A stretch of DNA of 64,000 nucleotides from Sulfuritalea sp. GTDB taxonomy: Bacteria > Pseudomonadota > Gammaproteobacteria > Burkholderiales > Rhodocyclaceae. The stretch spans positions 1 to 64,000 of the forward strand of contig JAUSCI010000014.1 in assembly GCA_030651305.1 (NCBI GenBank), read 5' to 3'. Shown piece after piece: positions 39,624-49,278 of the stretch (position 1 is the first letter of the stretch; the number at the start of each line of letters is the position of its first letter). A model generated the notes under the pieces. It did not search any database. It was not told where the DNA came from and saw nothing but the letters and a program-made list of their open reading frames with translations. Made by a program: the position numbers and the translations under genes.

Positions 39624-41246
39624 TTAGTGCCGGCGAGCGGTGACGATGCGCAAGGTCGCGTGACCGAACACGCCGAGCAGGGTCAGGAAGACGATCGCCC
39701 AGCCGACGGTGTCCAGCAGCTTGTTGTTGTCGCGAACCGGGATGTAGATCCCCGGAATACCGGCCAGCCGGCCGTCCTTGCTGTGGCATTCGACGCAGCC
39801 CAGCGCCTTTTCCTTGGGCGCGACCATGTGGTTGATCGGCCAGGACATTTCGGTCTTGATGAAGTCGATCTTGCCGGAGAAGGGATGGCCGGAAGTGTTC
39901 ATGCCGACCGCAATGGCCTTGTCCCAATCCAGATTTTTCCAGTAGCCGGTGTCGTCGTTGCCCGCCGTGTGCGGCGTGACCAGCGTCTTGTTCACCGGGT
40001 CGTAGGGCTGCGAGCCACGGAACACCTTCATTGGCCAGATCATCGACTTGCCGTCGCTCGGACTGCCACCGATCTTGTTGATCGGCGTGCGCTGCCCGGT
40101 CTTCTCGATCTTGTCGGTAATCAGCGTGTAAGTTACCTGGCCGTTGAACCAGACGTACTCTGGTTTGACGTTCTCGCCGAGCGTGAAGTCGCCTTTTCTC
40201 GATTCGTAGATGATGCGGCCCTTGGCGTCCTTCTTGGTGATGTGCTTGCCTTCGGCGTCGCGCTGGCCGGCGGTGGACCAGTCCCAGGTCATCTTGGTGG
40301 CGATGCCGCCGCGGGCGAAGCTGGGAATATGGCAGGTCTGGCAGGCGATCTTGGCCGCGTGCTGGTTCAGCCGCGCTTCTTTCTTGTGCGGAGCGTTGTC
40401 GTGGCAGGCGACGCAGGTGGCCGGGTTGCCGTTGTCGGCCTTGCCGCGCAGGTGGGCGCCCTTGCTGTCCTTGGCGGTCGGCGTGTAGCGGCTACCGGCA
40501 ACGTCGTGGCTTGAGGTCTTGTGACAGGTGGCGCAGGTGAAGTCGAGCCCGGTGGCATCCATGTGCACGTCGACTTCCTTCTCGGGCGCCGACATTGAAC
40601 TGTCGAGGTCGCCGTGTTTGACGCCGTCACCGCCGCCGCCATTGAAGTGGCAGGCGCCGCAGGTGTCGCGGCTGGATTTGCCGACCTTCTGCGCGATCTT
40701 GGAAAGGTCGATGGCCTTGAGGATCTTGCCCGATCCCGGCGGGAACTCCATGTCCTTGGTGACCACGTTGCCCGCCAGTCCGGAGGGCTTCTTGTAGTTG
40801 CCGGTGGTGTCGTGGCAGGCCAGGCAATCGACGTTTTCTTCGGACTTGAAGTCGAAGCTGGCATCTTTCCAGCCGTAGCCGACGTGGCAACTGTTGCAGG
40901 CCGCCTCGTTCGACGCGACGGAAATGCAGAAGTTATTGACGACGGTCTTCTTGCCCAGCGTCTGCCCGGTTTGGGGGTTCAGGTATTCCCATTTCCAGTG
41001 CTTGGTGCGGTGAATCTGGCCGGCCGCCTCGGTGTGGCAGCGCAGGCAGGCCTTGGTGACCTCCGGGCCGGAGTTGAAGACCTGCTGCAGTTCTTTGAAC
41101 TTGGTGTGATCGGCGGTGGTGGTGAGCTTGACCGGCTTGAGTTCCGGCTTGGCGTCATCGGCCAGAACGGGGCCGGTGGCTGCCAGCCAGCCGGCGCAGC
41201 ACAACGCCAACGTGGTTCGCATGAATGTAGGCATGAATATCCCCAT
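39624..41246 (-). CDS. Octaheme c-type cytochrome, tetrathionate reductase (Otr) family, with C-terminal TM
   Basis: Eight CxxCH motifs (CLRCH, CNSCH, CLACH, CGACH, CATCH, CVACH, CQTCH, CVECH); signal peptide; TM near C-terminus. Confidence 0.88.
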   Translation of the reverse strand: MGIFMPTFMRTTLALCCAGWLAATGPVLADDAKPELKPVKLTTTADHTKFKELQQVFNSGPEVTKACLRCHTEAAGQIHRTKHWKWEYLNPQTGQTLGKKTVVNNFCISVASNEAACNSCHVGYGWKDASFDFKSEENVDCLACHDTTGNYKKPSGLAGNVVTKDMEFPPGSGKILKAIDLSKIAQKVGKSSRDTCGACHFNGGGGDGVKHGDLDSSMSAPEKEVDVHMDATGLDFTCATCHKTSSHDVAGSRYTPTAKDSKGAHLRGKADNGNPATCVACHDNAPHKKEARLNQHAAKIACQTCHIPSFARGGIATKMTWDWSTAGQRDAEGKHITKKDAKGRIIYESRKGDFTLGENVKPEYVWFNGQVTYTLITDKIEKTGQRTPINKIGGSPSDGKSMIWPMKVFRGSQPYDPVNKTLVTPHTAGNDDTGYWKNLDWDKAIAVGMNTSGHPFSGKIDFIKTEMSWPINHMVAPKEKALGCVECHSKDGRLAGIPGIYIPVRDNNKLLDTVGWAIVFLTLLGVFGHATLRIVTARRH

Positions 41247-41488
41247 GTATGACCGTATCGCAGATTCTCGGCAACCAAATACCTTCGTAACAGCCTGACT
41301 GGGCGGTTCAGAAGCGATGGGTCCAGCCCGCCAGCAAGCGAATCATCAAAACGACGCAGGACAGCCAGAACGATGAACCGAAGGCAGTTTCTATTCTGTT
41401 TGGTAGCGCACAGAACTACCGACTTGCCGTACCGCTATTGCTACGATAATTAGTATCTGCTGATATACCTATGGGGAGTTGACTTGGG

Positions 41489-43336
41489 TCAACAAAGTTG
41501 CAAAATATCCCGCACTGCACCAGTGTCGGCCGAGGTGGTCATTGCGGCATAGGCCAGGAGTGCCGCCGACACCGCGCGCTGGCGATTGGCCGGCTTCCAG
41601 GCCCGGCTGCCCCTGGCTTCCATCTCAGCGCGCCGTGCCGCCAGCGCCGACTTTTCAATGACCAGATGAATCCGCCGGTTGGGAATGTCGATCTCGATGG
41701 TGTCGCCCTCTTCGACCAGGCCGATGGCGCCGCCGGCTGCGGCTTCCGGCGAAGCGTGGCCGATGGAAAGCCCCGAAGTGCCGCCGGAGAAGCGGCCATC
41801 GGTGAGCAGTGCGCAGACCTTGCCCATGCCCTTCGACTTGAGGTAGGAGGTCGGATACAGCATTTCCTGCATGCCGGGGCCGCCTTTCGGGCCTTCGTAG
41901 ACCACGATGACGATGTCGCCGGCGACGATCTGATCGGCGAGGATTTTCTCGACCGCTTCCTCCTGCGACTGGCAGACGCGGGCACGGCCGGTGAATTTGA
42001 GGTTCGAGTCATCGACGCCGGCGGTCTTGACGACGCAGCCCTTCTCCGCGATGTTGCCGTAGAGCACGGCTAGTCCGCCATCGAGCGAGAAGGCGTGCGC
42101 CTTGTCGTGGATGCAGCCGTTGGCGCGATCGAGATCGAGTTTCGGGTAGCGGCGATTTTGCGAGAAGGCGACTTGCGTCGGCACGCCGCCCGGCGCCGCG
42201 CGGTAGAAATCATGCACCGCCGGATCGGTGTTGCGCTTTACATCGCAGCAATCGAGCGCCTCGCCCATGGTCGGGTAGAGCACGGTCGGACAGTTGCGGT
42301 TGATCAGGCCGGCGCGGTCCAGTTCGCCGAGGATGGCCATGATGCCCCCGGCGCGATGCACGTCTTCCATGTGGTACTTCTGCGTCGACGGCGCCACCTT
42401 GGCCAGGCAGGGCACTTTGCGCGACATGCGGTCGATGTCGGCCAGGTTGAAGTCGACGCCGGCCTCCTGCGCCGCGGCCAGCAGGTGCAGCACGGTGTTG
42501 GTCGAGCCGCCCATGGCGATATCCAGCGCAATGGCATTCTCGAAAGAGGCGAAGCTGGCGATGCTGCGCGGCAGGACGGATGCGTCATCGCCCTCGTACC
42601 AGCGTCGGCTCAGCTCGACGATCAGGCGGCCGGCCTTGAGGAAAAGCTTCTCGCGGTCGGCATGGGTCGCCAGCAACGAACCGTTGCCGGGCAAGGAGAG
42701 GCCCAGCGCCTCGGTCAGGCAGTTCATCGAATTGGCGGTGAACATGCCCGAGCAGGAGCCGCAGGTCGGGCAGGCCGAGCGTTCCATGGAGGCGACCTCG
42801 GCATCGCTGTTCTTGCTGTCGGCCGATTCGATCATGGCGTCGATCAGGTCGACCATGCGGTACTCGCCGTGCCACTTGACTTTGCCGGCCTCCATCGGTC
42901 CGCCGGAGACAAACACGGCGGGAATGTTGAGCCGCAGCGCCGCCATCAGCATGCCTGGGGTGATCTTGTCGCAGTTGGAAATGCACACCATCGCATCGGC
43001 GCAATGGCCATTGACCATGTACTCGACCGAGTCGGCGATCAATTCCCGCGACGGCAACGAATAGAGCATGCCGCCGTGGCCCATGGCGATGCCGTCATCG
43101 ATCGCGATGGTGTTGAATTCCTTGGCGACGCCGCCTGCCGCCTCGATCTCGCGGGCGACCAGTTGTCCCATGTCCTTCAGATGCACATGGCCCGGCACGA
43201 ACTGGGTAAAGGAATTAACCACGGCGATGATCGGTTTGCCGAAGTCGCCGTCCTTCATGCCGGTGGCGCGCCATAGCGAACGTGCGCCGGCCATGTTGCG
43301 GCCGTGGGTGGAGGTGCGGGAACGATAGACGGGCAT
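41489..43336 (-). CDS. ilvD: Dihydroxy-acid dehydratase
   Basis: [58 protein letters not shown]; 615 aa. Confidence 0.97.
   Translation of the reverse strand: MPVYRSRTSTHGRNMAGARSLWRATGMKDGDFGKPIIAVVNSFTQFVPGHVHLKDMGQLVAREIEAAGGVAKEFNTIAIDDGIAMGHGGMLYSLPSRELIADSVEYMVNGHCADAMVCISNCDKITPGMLMAALRLNIPAVFVSGGPMEAGKVKWHGEYRMVDLIDAMIESADSKNSDAEVASMERSACPTCGSCSGMFTANSMNCLTEALGLSLPGNGSLLATHADREKLFLKAGRLIVELSRRWYEGDDASVLPRSIASFASFENAIALDIAMGGSTNTVLHLLAAAQEAGVDFNLADIDRMSRKVPCLAKVAPSTQKYHMEDVHRAGGIMAILGELDRAGLINRNCPTVLYPTMGEALDCCDVKRNTDPAVHDFYRAAPGGVPTQVAFSQNRRYPKLDLDRANGCIHDKAHAFSLDGGLAVLYGNIAEKGCVVKTAGVDDSNLKFTGRARVCQSQEEAVEKILADQIVAGDIVIVVYEGPKGGPGMQEMLYPTSYLKSKGMGKVCALLTDGRFSGGTSGLSIGHASPEAAAGGAIGLVEEGDTIEIDIPNRRIHLVIEKSALAARRAEMEARGSRAWKPANRQRAVSAALLAYAAMTTSADTGAVRDILQLC
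41641..41652 (-). repeat. AGTCGGCGCTGG motif (in ilvD)
   Basis: Reverse complement AAAAGTCGGCGCTGGCGGCACGGCG. Confidence 0.75.
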
Positions 43337-43403
43337 GGGAATCTCCTGCGATGGGCTCGGCGGCCGGGAAAGAGTCGGTAATTCTAGCGGAAGCGCCGTC
43401 TCG

Positions 43404-43415
43404 CCAGCGCCGACT
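43404..43415 (-). repeat. AGTCGGCGCTGG motif (intergenic)
   Basis: Reverse complement AGGAGTCGGCGCTGGCGAGACGGCG. Confidence 0.75.
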
Positions 43416-43443
43416 CCTGACGGACGGTTAGAATCCGGCCACC

Positions 43444-44232
43444 ATGCTGATCCATCCCCAGTTCGATCCCATCGCCCTGCAAGTCGGCCCGCTAGCTGTG
43501 CGCTGGTACGGCCTCATGTATCTGGCCGGCTTCGTTGCCTTTCTCTGGCTGGGCAAGCGGCGCGCGGCGGCCCAGCCGTGGCACGGCATGACGGCGCAGG
43601 ACATCGACGATCTGCTGTTCTACGGCGTGCTCGGCGTGGTGCTGGGTGGCCGGCTGGGACAGGTATTGTTCTATGAGCCGGGCTACTACCTTTCGCATCC
43701 GCTGGAGATCCTTGCGGTGTGGAAGGGCGGCATGGCTTTTCACGGCGGCATGCTCGGCGTGTTCGTGGCGATGGCGTTGTGGGCCCGCAAGGCCGGCAAG
43801 ACGTTTTTCCAGGTGACCGACTTCATCGCCCCGCTGGTGCCGCTGGGCCTGCTGGCCGGCCGCATCGGCAATTTCATCAACGGCGAGTTGTGGGGCCGGG
43901 CGGCCGATGCCACGCTGCCCTGGGCAATGGTCTTCCCGCAAGTCGACCAACTGCCGCGCCATCCGTCGCCGCTGTACCAGGCGGCGGGCGAGGGGCTGCT
44001 GCTGTTCGTGATTCTGTGGCTGTATTCGGCGCGGCAGCGCGGGCTGGGCCAGATCTCGGGTATGTTCATGATCGGCTACGGCATACTGCGTTTCGTCGCG
44101 GAGTATTTCCGCGAGCCGGATCACGGCATCTTCGGGCTGTCCTACGCGGTCAGCATGGGCCAGTGGTTGAGTCTGCCGATGATTGGTTTCGGACTCTGGC
44201 TACTGGGGCGCAAGACCGCACGCCAAAACTGA
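43444..44232 (+). CDS. lgt: Prolipoprotein diacylglyceryl transferase
   Basis: [45 protein letters not shown]. Confidence 0.96.
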   Translation: MLIHPQFDPIALQVGPLAVRWYGLMYLAGFVAFLWLGKRRAAAQPWHGMTAQDIDDLLFYGVLGVVLGGRLGQVLFYEPGYYLSHPLEILAVWKGGMAFHGGMLGVFVAMALWARKAGKTFFQVTDFIAPLVPLGLLAGRIGNFINGELWGRAADATLPWAMVFPQVDQLPRHPSPLYQAAGEGLLLFVILWLYSARQRGLGQISGMFMIGYGILRFVAEYFREPDHGIFGLSYAVSMGQWLSLPMIGFGLWLLGRKTARQN

Positions 44233-44327
44233 CGAAAGACGTCTGGCATTAAAACGCCGACCCGCAGTACCGCGCGATCAGGAATCCATGAATCGCAAGA
44301 CATCCCTAACCCATTCAGAAATCAACC

Positions 44328-44675
44328 ATGAACTCTTCGTCTCCATGTTTTTCAGCATTTGTCGCAACAGCACTTGTTGCCGCCGCTTCTTCCTCGCTTG
44401 CTGCCACGGTTCCTGTCGACGTCGAGGCGGCCAAGGCCGTATTCAAGGAGAACGACTGCCGCAAATGTCACGATCCGGTCAAAACGAAAGGCGGTCCATC
44501 CCTCAAGAAGATCGCGGAAAAGTAAAAGGCTGACGGCAAACAGAAGGCTATTAGGCAAATGACCCAGGGTCCGCGGATCAAGCTGGATGATGGCAAGGAG
44601 GAAGATAACAAGATTCTCGATGCCAAGGATCCAAAGGTGCTGAAAAACGTGGCGCAGTGGATTCTTTCGCAGTGA
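44328..44675 (+). pseudogene. Cytochrome c paralogue interrupted by an in-frame TAA
   Basis: MNSSSPCFSAF...FKENDCRKCHDPVKTKGGPSLKKIAEK*KADGKQKAIRQMTQGPRIKLDDGKEEDNKILDAKDPKVLKNVAQWILSQ*; aligns along its length with the next gene. Confidence 0.8.
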
Positions 44676-44806
44676 TCGACCTGGCATCGCGATGGCTTGG
44701 CATACCTTGGTGTGAAACACGCTGAAACAATTCAGCGTCAGCAATACGTCATGGCCGACGTTATTCGGGGTGTACGGCATCACGCCGAATAACCGGAAAC
44801 AAGATC

Positions 44807-45148
44807 ATGAAAAGCAAGACCTTACTTTTGATTGCAGGATCCCTGTTGTTTGCCCTGACCGGTCTGGTACCGGCACAGGCGGCGGTCGACGAGGAAGCCG
44901 CTCAGGCGCTCCTGAAAAAAGGCGACTGCTTCAAGTGCCACGCCATCGACAAGAAGAAGGACGGTCCGTCCTACAAGGAAGTCGCCAAGAAATACATGGG
45001 CAAGGCGGATGCGGAAACCAAAATGGTCAAGCACATCACTCTGAAGCCCATGATCGAGATTGACGGCAAAAAGGAAGAACACAAGGCGATCAAGAGCAGC
45101 GATGCGGCGGAGATCAAGAATGCCGTGCAGTGGATCCTGACCCGGTAA
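44807..45148 (+). CDS. Monoheme cytochrome c
   Basis: Signal peptide; GDCFKCHAIDKKKDGPSYKEVAKKYMGKADAETKM...AVQWILTR. Confidence 0.9.
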   Translation: MKSKTLLLIAGSLLFALTGLVPAQAAVDEEAAQALLKKGDCFKCHAIDKKKDGPSYKEVAKKYMGKADAETKMVKHITLKPMIEIDGKKEEHKAIKSSDAAEIKNAVQWILTR

Positions 45149-45170
45149 CGGTCGCCGGCATCAAGACCGC

Positions 45171-45229
45171 AACAAGAAAGAGGGTGGATTTTGCCGAGGC
45201 GGAATCCACCCTCTGAGCGTCTTCTTGTT
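45171..45229. terminator. Bidirectional hairpin between convergent genes
   Basis: GAGGGTGGATT-ttgccgaggcgg-AATCCACCCTC with outer AACAAGAA/TTCTTGTT. Confidence 0.75.
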
Positions 45230-45239
45230 CCCCTCAAGC

Positions 45240-46241
45240 TTACGCCGCACGCACTGCCGCAACGATGTCCAGCGAGCGCAGCCGCAGGGACGGATCGAAG
45301 ATGTCGCAAACCAGCATCAACTCGTCGGCGTCCGTTGCCTGCAGCAGTGCAGCAAGGCCTTCACTGACCGTGCGCGGTCCGCCGATCACGGCGGCTGCCA
45401 GAAAATTGTCGACGGCGGTCCTTTCCTGCGGATGCAACTGCGACATGAAATCCGCCACCGGTGGCTGCAGCAGGCCGCGGTCGCCACGCAGGATGCCAAG
45501 CACGCGTTGATAGGTGCTGCTGGCGAGGAATTGGGCCTCCTCGTCGGTCGGCGCGGCGATCAGCGGGACGCCGACAATCACATAGGGTTTCGCCAGCGCC
45601 GCCGAGGGACGAAACCGGGTGCGGTACAGGTCGAGCGCCTGGAGCAGCAGGCGCGGCGCGAAGTGCGAGGCAAAGGCATAGGGCAGACCGCGCTCTGCCG
45701 CCAGTTGGGCAGAGAACAGGCTCGACCCCAGCAACCAGATCGGCACCTCGGTACCCGCGCCGGGCATGGCGATTACGCGTTGGCCCGGCTTGGCCGGCGC
45801 GAGCAGTTGCTGGAGATCGGCAACGTCGCGCGGAAAGTCCGCTTCGGTTTCCACCCGGTCGCGGCGCAAGGCGCGTAGGGTTGTCTGGTCGGTGCCAGGA
45901 GCGCGTCCCAGGCCCAGGTCGATGCGGTTCGGGTAGAGCTCGGCCAGCGTGCCAAAGGCCTCGGCGACCACCAGCGGCGCGTGATTGGGCAGCATGACGC
46001 CACCCGAGCCGACGCGGATGCGGCTTGTTCCTCCCGCGATAAAGCCCACCAGCACAGCGGTGGCCGAGCTGGCGATGCCCTGAAGGTTGTGGTGTTCCGC
46101 CAGCCAGTAGCGGGTGAAGCCGAGCGACTCCGCGCGCCGTGCTGTGCGCAGGGCGATTGCAAGCGCATCGGCCACGGTGCCGCCCTCGCGAACGGCGACG
46201 AGGTCGAGCATGGACAAGGGGATATCATGAAGTGCAGTCAT
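45240..46241 (-). CDS. LLM class (luciferase-like) flavin-dependent oxidoreductase
   Basis: [94 protein letters not shown]. Confidence 0.94.
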   Translation of the reverse strand: MTALHDIPLSMLDLVAVREGGTVADALAIALRTARRAESLGFTRYWLAEHHNLQGIASSATAVLVGFIAGGTSRIRVGSGGVMLPNHAPLVVAEAFGTLAELYPNRIDLGLGRAPGTDQTTLRALRRDRVETEADFPRDVADLQQLLAPAKPGQRVIAMPGAGTEVPIWLLGSSLFSAQLAAERGLPYAFASHFAPRLLLQALDLYRTRFRPSAALAKPYVIVGVPLIAAPTDEEAQFLASSTYQRVLGILRGDRGLLQPPVADFMSQLHPQERTAVDNFLAAAVIGGPRTVSEGLAALLQATDADELMLVCDIFDPSLRLRSLDIVAAVRAA

Positions 46242-46308
46242 GGGTGCGGCGCTCGTCCGCCTCGTCCAATGGTCAGCGCAGCGCTGGCTGACGGCAGTGC
46301 TGAAGACC

Positions 46309-47169
46309 TCAGCGGAACACCACGGTCTTGTTGCCGTGAACCAGCACCCGATCTTCGAGGTGATAGCGCAGGCCGCGCGCCAGCACGGTTTTCTCGATGT
46401 CCTTGCCGTAGCGCACCATGTCCTCGACCGAATCCGAGTGGTCGATGCGGATAACGTCCTGCTCGATGATCGGGCCCTGGTCGAGTGCTTCCGTCACGTA
46501 ATGGCAGGTGGCGCCGATCAGCTTGACGCCGCGCGTGTAGGCCTGATGGTAGGGCTTGGCGCCGACGAACGAGGGCAGGAAGCTGTGGTGGATGTTGAGA
46601 ATCCGCCCCGGATAGGCGGCGCATAGTTGCGGCGAGAGGATCTGCATGTAGCGCGCCAGCACCATGGTGTCGCCGCGCACGTCCTCGAACAGGCGCTGCA
46701 CCTCGGCGTAGGCGGCGACTTTGTCGTCGGCCGGCACCGGGACATGATGGAAGGGAATGCCATGCCACTCGACAAAGCCCCTGAAAGTATCGTGATTCGA
46801 GATCACGCAGGCAATCTCGATGTCGAGTTCCTGCGACTGCCAGCGCGCCAGCAGGTCGTAAAGACAATGCTCCTGCTTCGAGACGAGGATCACGACACGC
46901 TTCTTCACCGCCGAGTCGTTGATGCGCCAGTTCATCTTCAGCTCATCGGCCAGGGGCTGGAAGCGGCCGCGGAACTCGGCGAGCTGGATGGGTAGCGAGT
47001 CGGCCTTGACTTCGATGCGCATGAAATAGCGGCCATCGAGGTCGTCGGCATGAAAACTGGATTCGAGAATCCAGCCCTTGTGCTCGGCGATGAAGCCGGT
47101 GACGCGCGCAATGATGCCCACCTGGTCAGGGCAGGAGGCAGTCAGGGTGTAGAAGCGGTTGCGGTGCAT
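46309..47169 (-). CDS. purU: Formyltetrahydrofolate deformylase
   Basis: [84 protein letters not shown]. Confidence 0.96.
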   Translation of the reverse strand: MHRNRFYTLTASCPDQVGIIARVTGFIAEHKGWILESSFHADDLDGRYFMRIEVKADSLPIQLAEFRGRFQPLADELKMNWRINDSAVKKRVVILVSKQEHCLYDLLARWQSQELDIEIACVISNHDTFRGFVEWHGIPFHHVPVPADDKVAAYAEVQRLFEDVRGDTMVLARYMQILSPQLCAAYPGRILNIHHSFLPSFVGAKPYHQAYTRGVKLIGATCHYVTEALDQGPIIEQDVIRIDHSDSVEDMVRYGKDIEKTVLARGLRYHLEDRVLVHGNKTVVFR

Positions 47170-47184
47170 GGGGAACCCCTTTAG

Positions 47185-47247
47185 CCACAGAGGTCACAGA
47201 GTACACAGAGAAATTCGTCGCATGTTTTTCCTCTGTGTTCTCTGTGG
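47185..47247. repeat. Dispersed palindromic repeat (CCACAGAGGACACAGAG family), copy 2
   Basis: CCACAGAGGTCACAGAGTACACAGAG ... CTCTGTGTTCTCTGTGG. Confidence 0.8.
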
Positions 47248-47856
47248 CTAGATTTTTTTGCTTGCCTTGTCGATTTCAGCGCGCAGTTCGGCGTAGTTCA
47301 TGGTTACCGGATATTGCGGGAAGGCGTCGATGACGCTCTGCGGCGGACGGAACAGGACGCCGGCGTGGGCTTCGGCCAGCATGGCCGTGTCATTGTAGGA
47401 GTCGCCCCCGGCAATCACCTTGAAGTTGAGCTCCTTGAAGCGCTTGACCGACTCCTTTTTCTGGTTCGGCATGCGCAGATGGTAGTTCACCACGAAGCCT
47501 GCGCCATCCGTTTCCAGCTTGTGGCAGAACAGTACCGGCATGTTCAGTTGCGCCATCAGCGGCATGGCGAACTCGTAAAACGTGTCGGACAGGATGATGA
47601 CCTGATAGTCGCGCCGCAGGGCGTCGAGAAAGTCTCTGGCGCCGGCCATCGGCCCCATGTCGGAAATCACCTTCTGGATATCCGGCAAGCCCAGCTTGTG
47701 GGTTTTGAGCAAGGCCAGCCGATACTTCATCAGCTTGTCGTAGTCAGGCTCATCGCGCGTGGTGCGGGACAGTTCCGGGATGCCGGTGCGCTTGGAAAAC
47801 TCGATCCAGATTTCGGGAACGAGGACGCCTTCGAGATCGAGACAGACGAGTTGCAC
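47248..47856 (-). CDS. thrH: Bifunctional phosphoserine phosphatase/homoserine phosphotransferase ThrH
   Basis: MQLVCLDLEGVLVPEIWIEFSKRTGIPELSRTTRDEPDYDKLMKYRLALL; AGGDSYNDTAML. Confidence 0.94.
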   Translation of the reverse strand: MQLVCLDLEGVLVPEIWIEFSKRTGIPELSRTTRDEPDYDKLMKYRLALLKTHKLGLPDIQKVISDMGPMAGARDFLDALRRDYQVIILSDTFYEFAMPLMAQLNMPVLFCHKLETDGAGFVVNYHLRMPNQKKESVKRFKELNFKVIAGGDSYNDTAMLAEAHAGVLFRPPQSVIDAFPQYPVTMNYAELRAEIDKASKKI

Positions 47857-47870
47857 TGAAATTCTCCAGG

Positions 47871-47882
47871 AGTCGGTGCTGG
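47871..47882 (+). repeat. AGTCGGCGCTGG-family motif, one mismatch (intergenic)
   Basis: AGTCGGTGCTGGCGGTACGCC. Confidence 0.55.
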
Positions 47883-47979
47883 CGGTACGCCCCGCAAATG
47901 GGCCAGCAGCCGCGAAAGTGCGAGATTTTACCTATAATCACGGAAGTCGCGGTTCGCGTCGTCCAAAGGTCCTATCGCC

Positions 47980-49233
47980 GTGCAGTTGTTCGCTCTGGGC
48001 ATCAACCATCATACGGCCCCGCTGGCAGTACGCGAGCAGGTGGCGTTCGACCCGCTGCACATGGGGCAGGCACTGCACGACCTGTTGCAGGCGAAAAGCG
48101 TGCGCGAAGCGGCGATCCTGTCGACCTGCAATCGCACCGAACTGTATTGCGCCGCCGAAAATCCGCAGGTCGCGGCCGACTGGCTGGCCGAGTACCACTC
48201 GCTCTCGCCGCAGAAGATCCATCCCTACCTCTACCAGCATCCGCAGCAGGATGCCGTGCGCCACATGTTCAGAGTCGCCGCCGGGCTGGATTCGATGGTG
48301 CTGGGCGAGCCGCAGATCCTCGGCCAGATGAAGCAGGCGGCGCGCGCCGCCGAAGAGGCCGGAACCTTGGGTACGCTGCTGGGCAAACTCTTCCAGCGCA
48401 CCTTTGCCGTGGCCAAGGAAGTACGTTCGACCACCGCGATCGGCGCCAACACGGTTTCCATGGCTGCTGCTGCCGTGCATCTTTCGGCGCGTATTTTCGA
48501 CAGTCTGGCAGAGCAGAAGGTATTGTTTATCGGTGCCGGCGAAATGGTCGAGTTGTGCGCCGCGCACTTCGCCGCACAGAACCCGAAGCGACTCACCATC
48601 GCCAATCGTACGCTGGAGCGCGGCGCCGAGCTGGCCGCGCGCTTCGGCGGCGATGCCATGCGCCTGGACCAGCTTGGCGAGCGCCTTGCGGATTACGACA
48701 TCGTGGTCTCCTGCACCGCCAGTTCGCTGCCCATCATCGGCTTGGGGCTGGTCGAGCGCGCCCTGAAGGCGCGCCGTCACCGGCCGATGGTGATGGTCGA
48801 TCTGGCCGTGCCGCGCGACATCGAGGCGGAAGTGAGCCGGCTCGACGATGTCTTCCTCTACACCCTCGACGATCTCGGGCAGATTGTCGAATCCGGTCTT
48901 GAGTCGCGGCAGGCCGCCGTGGTCGAGGCCGAGGCGATCATCACCGATCGCGTTTCCGGGTTTCTGCACTGGCTGGAATCGCGTGAGATAGTCCCCACCA
49001 TCCGTGCCCTGCGGGATGCCGCGGAGCGCGCCCGCCGTCATGAGCTGGAACACGCCCTGAAACTCCTGGCGCGCGGCGACGATCCGGCCAAGGTGCTCGA
49101 CGTGCTGTCGCACGGCATTACCAACAAGCTGCTGCACCCACCGACTCTCGCCCTGAATCAGGCTGAAGGCAAGGATCGCACAGAAGTTTCGTCGCTGATC
49201 TCCCGCATCTATCGCCTCAATTCCGGGGAGTAG
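47980..49233 (+). CDS. hemA: Glutamyl-tRNA reductase
   Basis: [49 protein letters not shown]. Confidence 0.96.
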   Translation: MQLFALGINHHTAPLAVREQVAFDPLHMGQALHDLLQAKSVREAAILSTCNRTELYCAAENPQVAADWLAEYHSLSPQKIHPYLYQHPQQDAVRHMFRVAAGLDSMVLGEPQILGQMKQAARAAEEAGTLGTLLGKLFQRTFAVAKEVRSTTAIGANTVSMAAAAVHLSARIFDSLAEQKVLFIGAGEMVELCAAHFAAQNPKRLTIANRTLERGAELAARFGGDAMRLDQLGERLADYDIVVSCTASSLPIIGLGLVERALKARRHRPMVMVDLAVPRDIEAEVSRLDDVFLYTLDDLGQIVESGLESRQAAVVEAEAIITDRVSGFLHWLESREIVPTIRALRDAAERARRHELEHALKLLARGDDPAKVLDVLSHGITNKLLHPPTLALNQAEGKDRTEVSSLISRIYRLNSGE

Positions 49234-49278
49234 CTGCGTGGACCCGCATCGATCGCCCGGGCGTAGACCCGGCCGCCA

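Noticed and set aside
39054-40514. 486-aa + strand ORF over the octaheme cytochrome
   Set aside because: Antisense shadow; eight CxxCH motifs on the - strand define the real gene.
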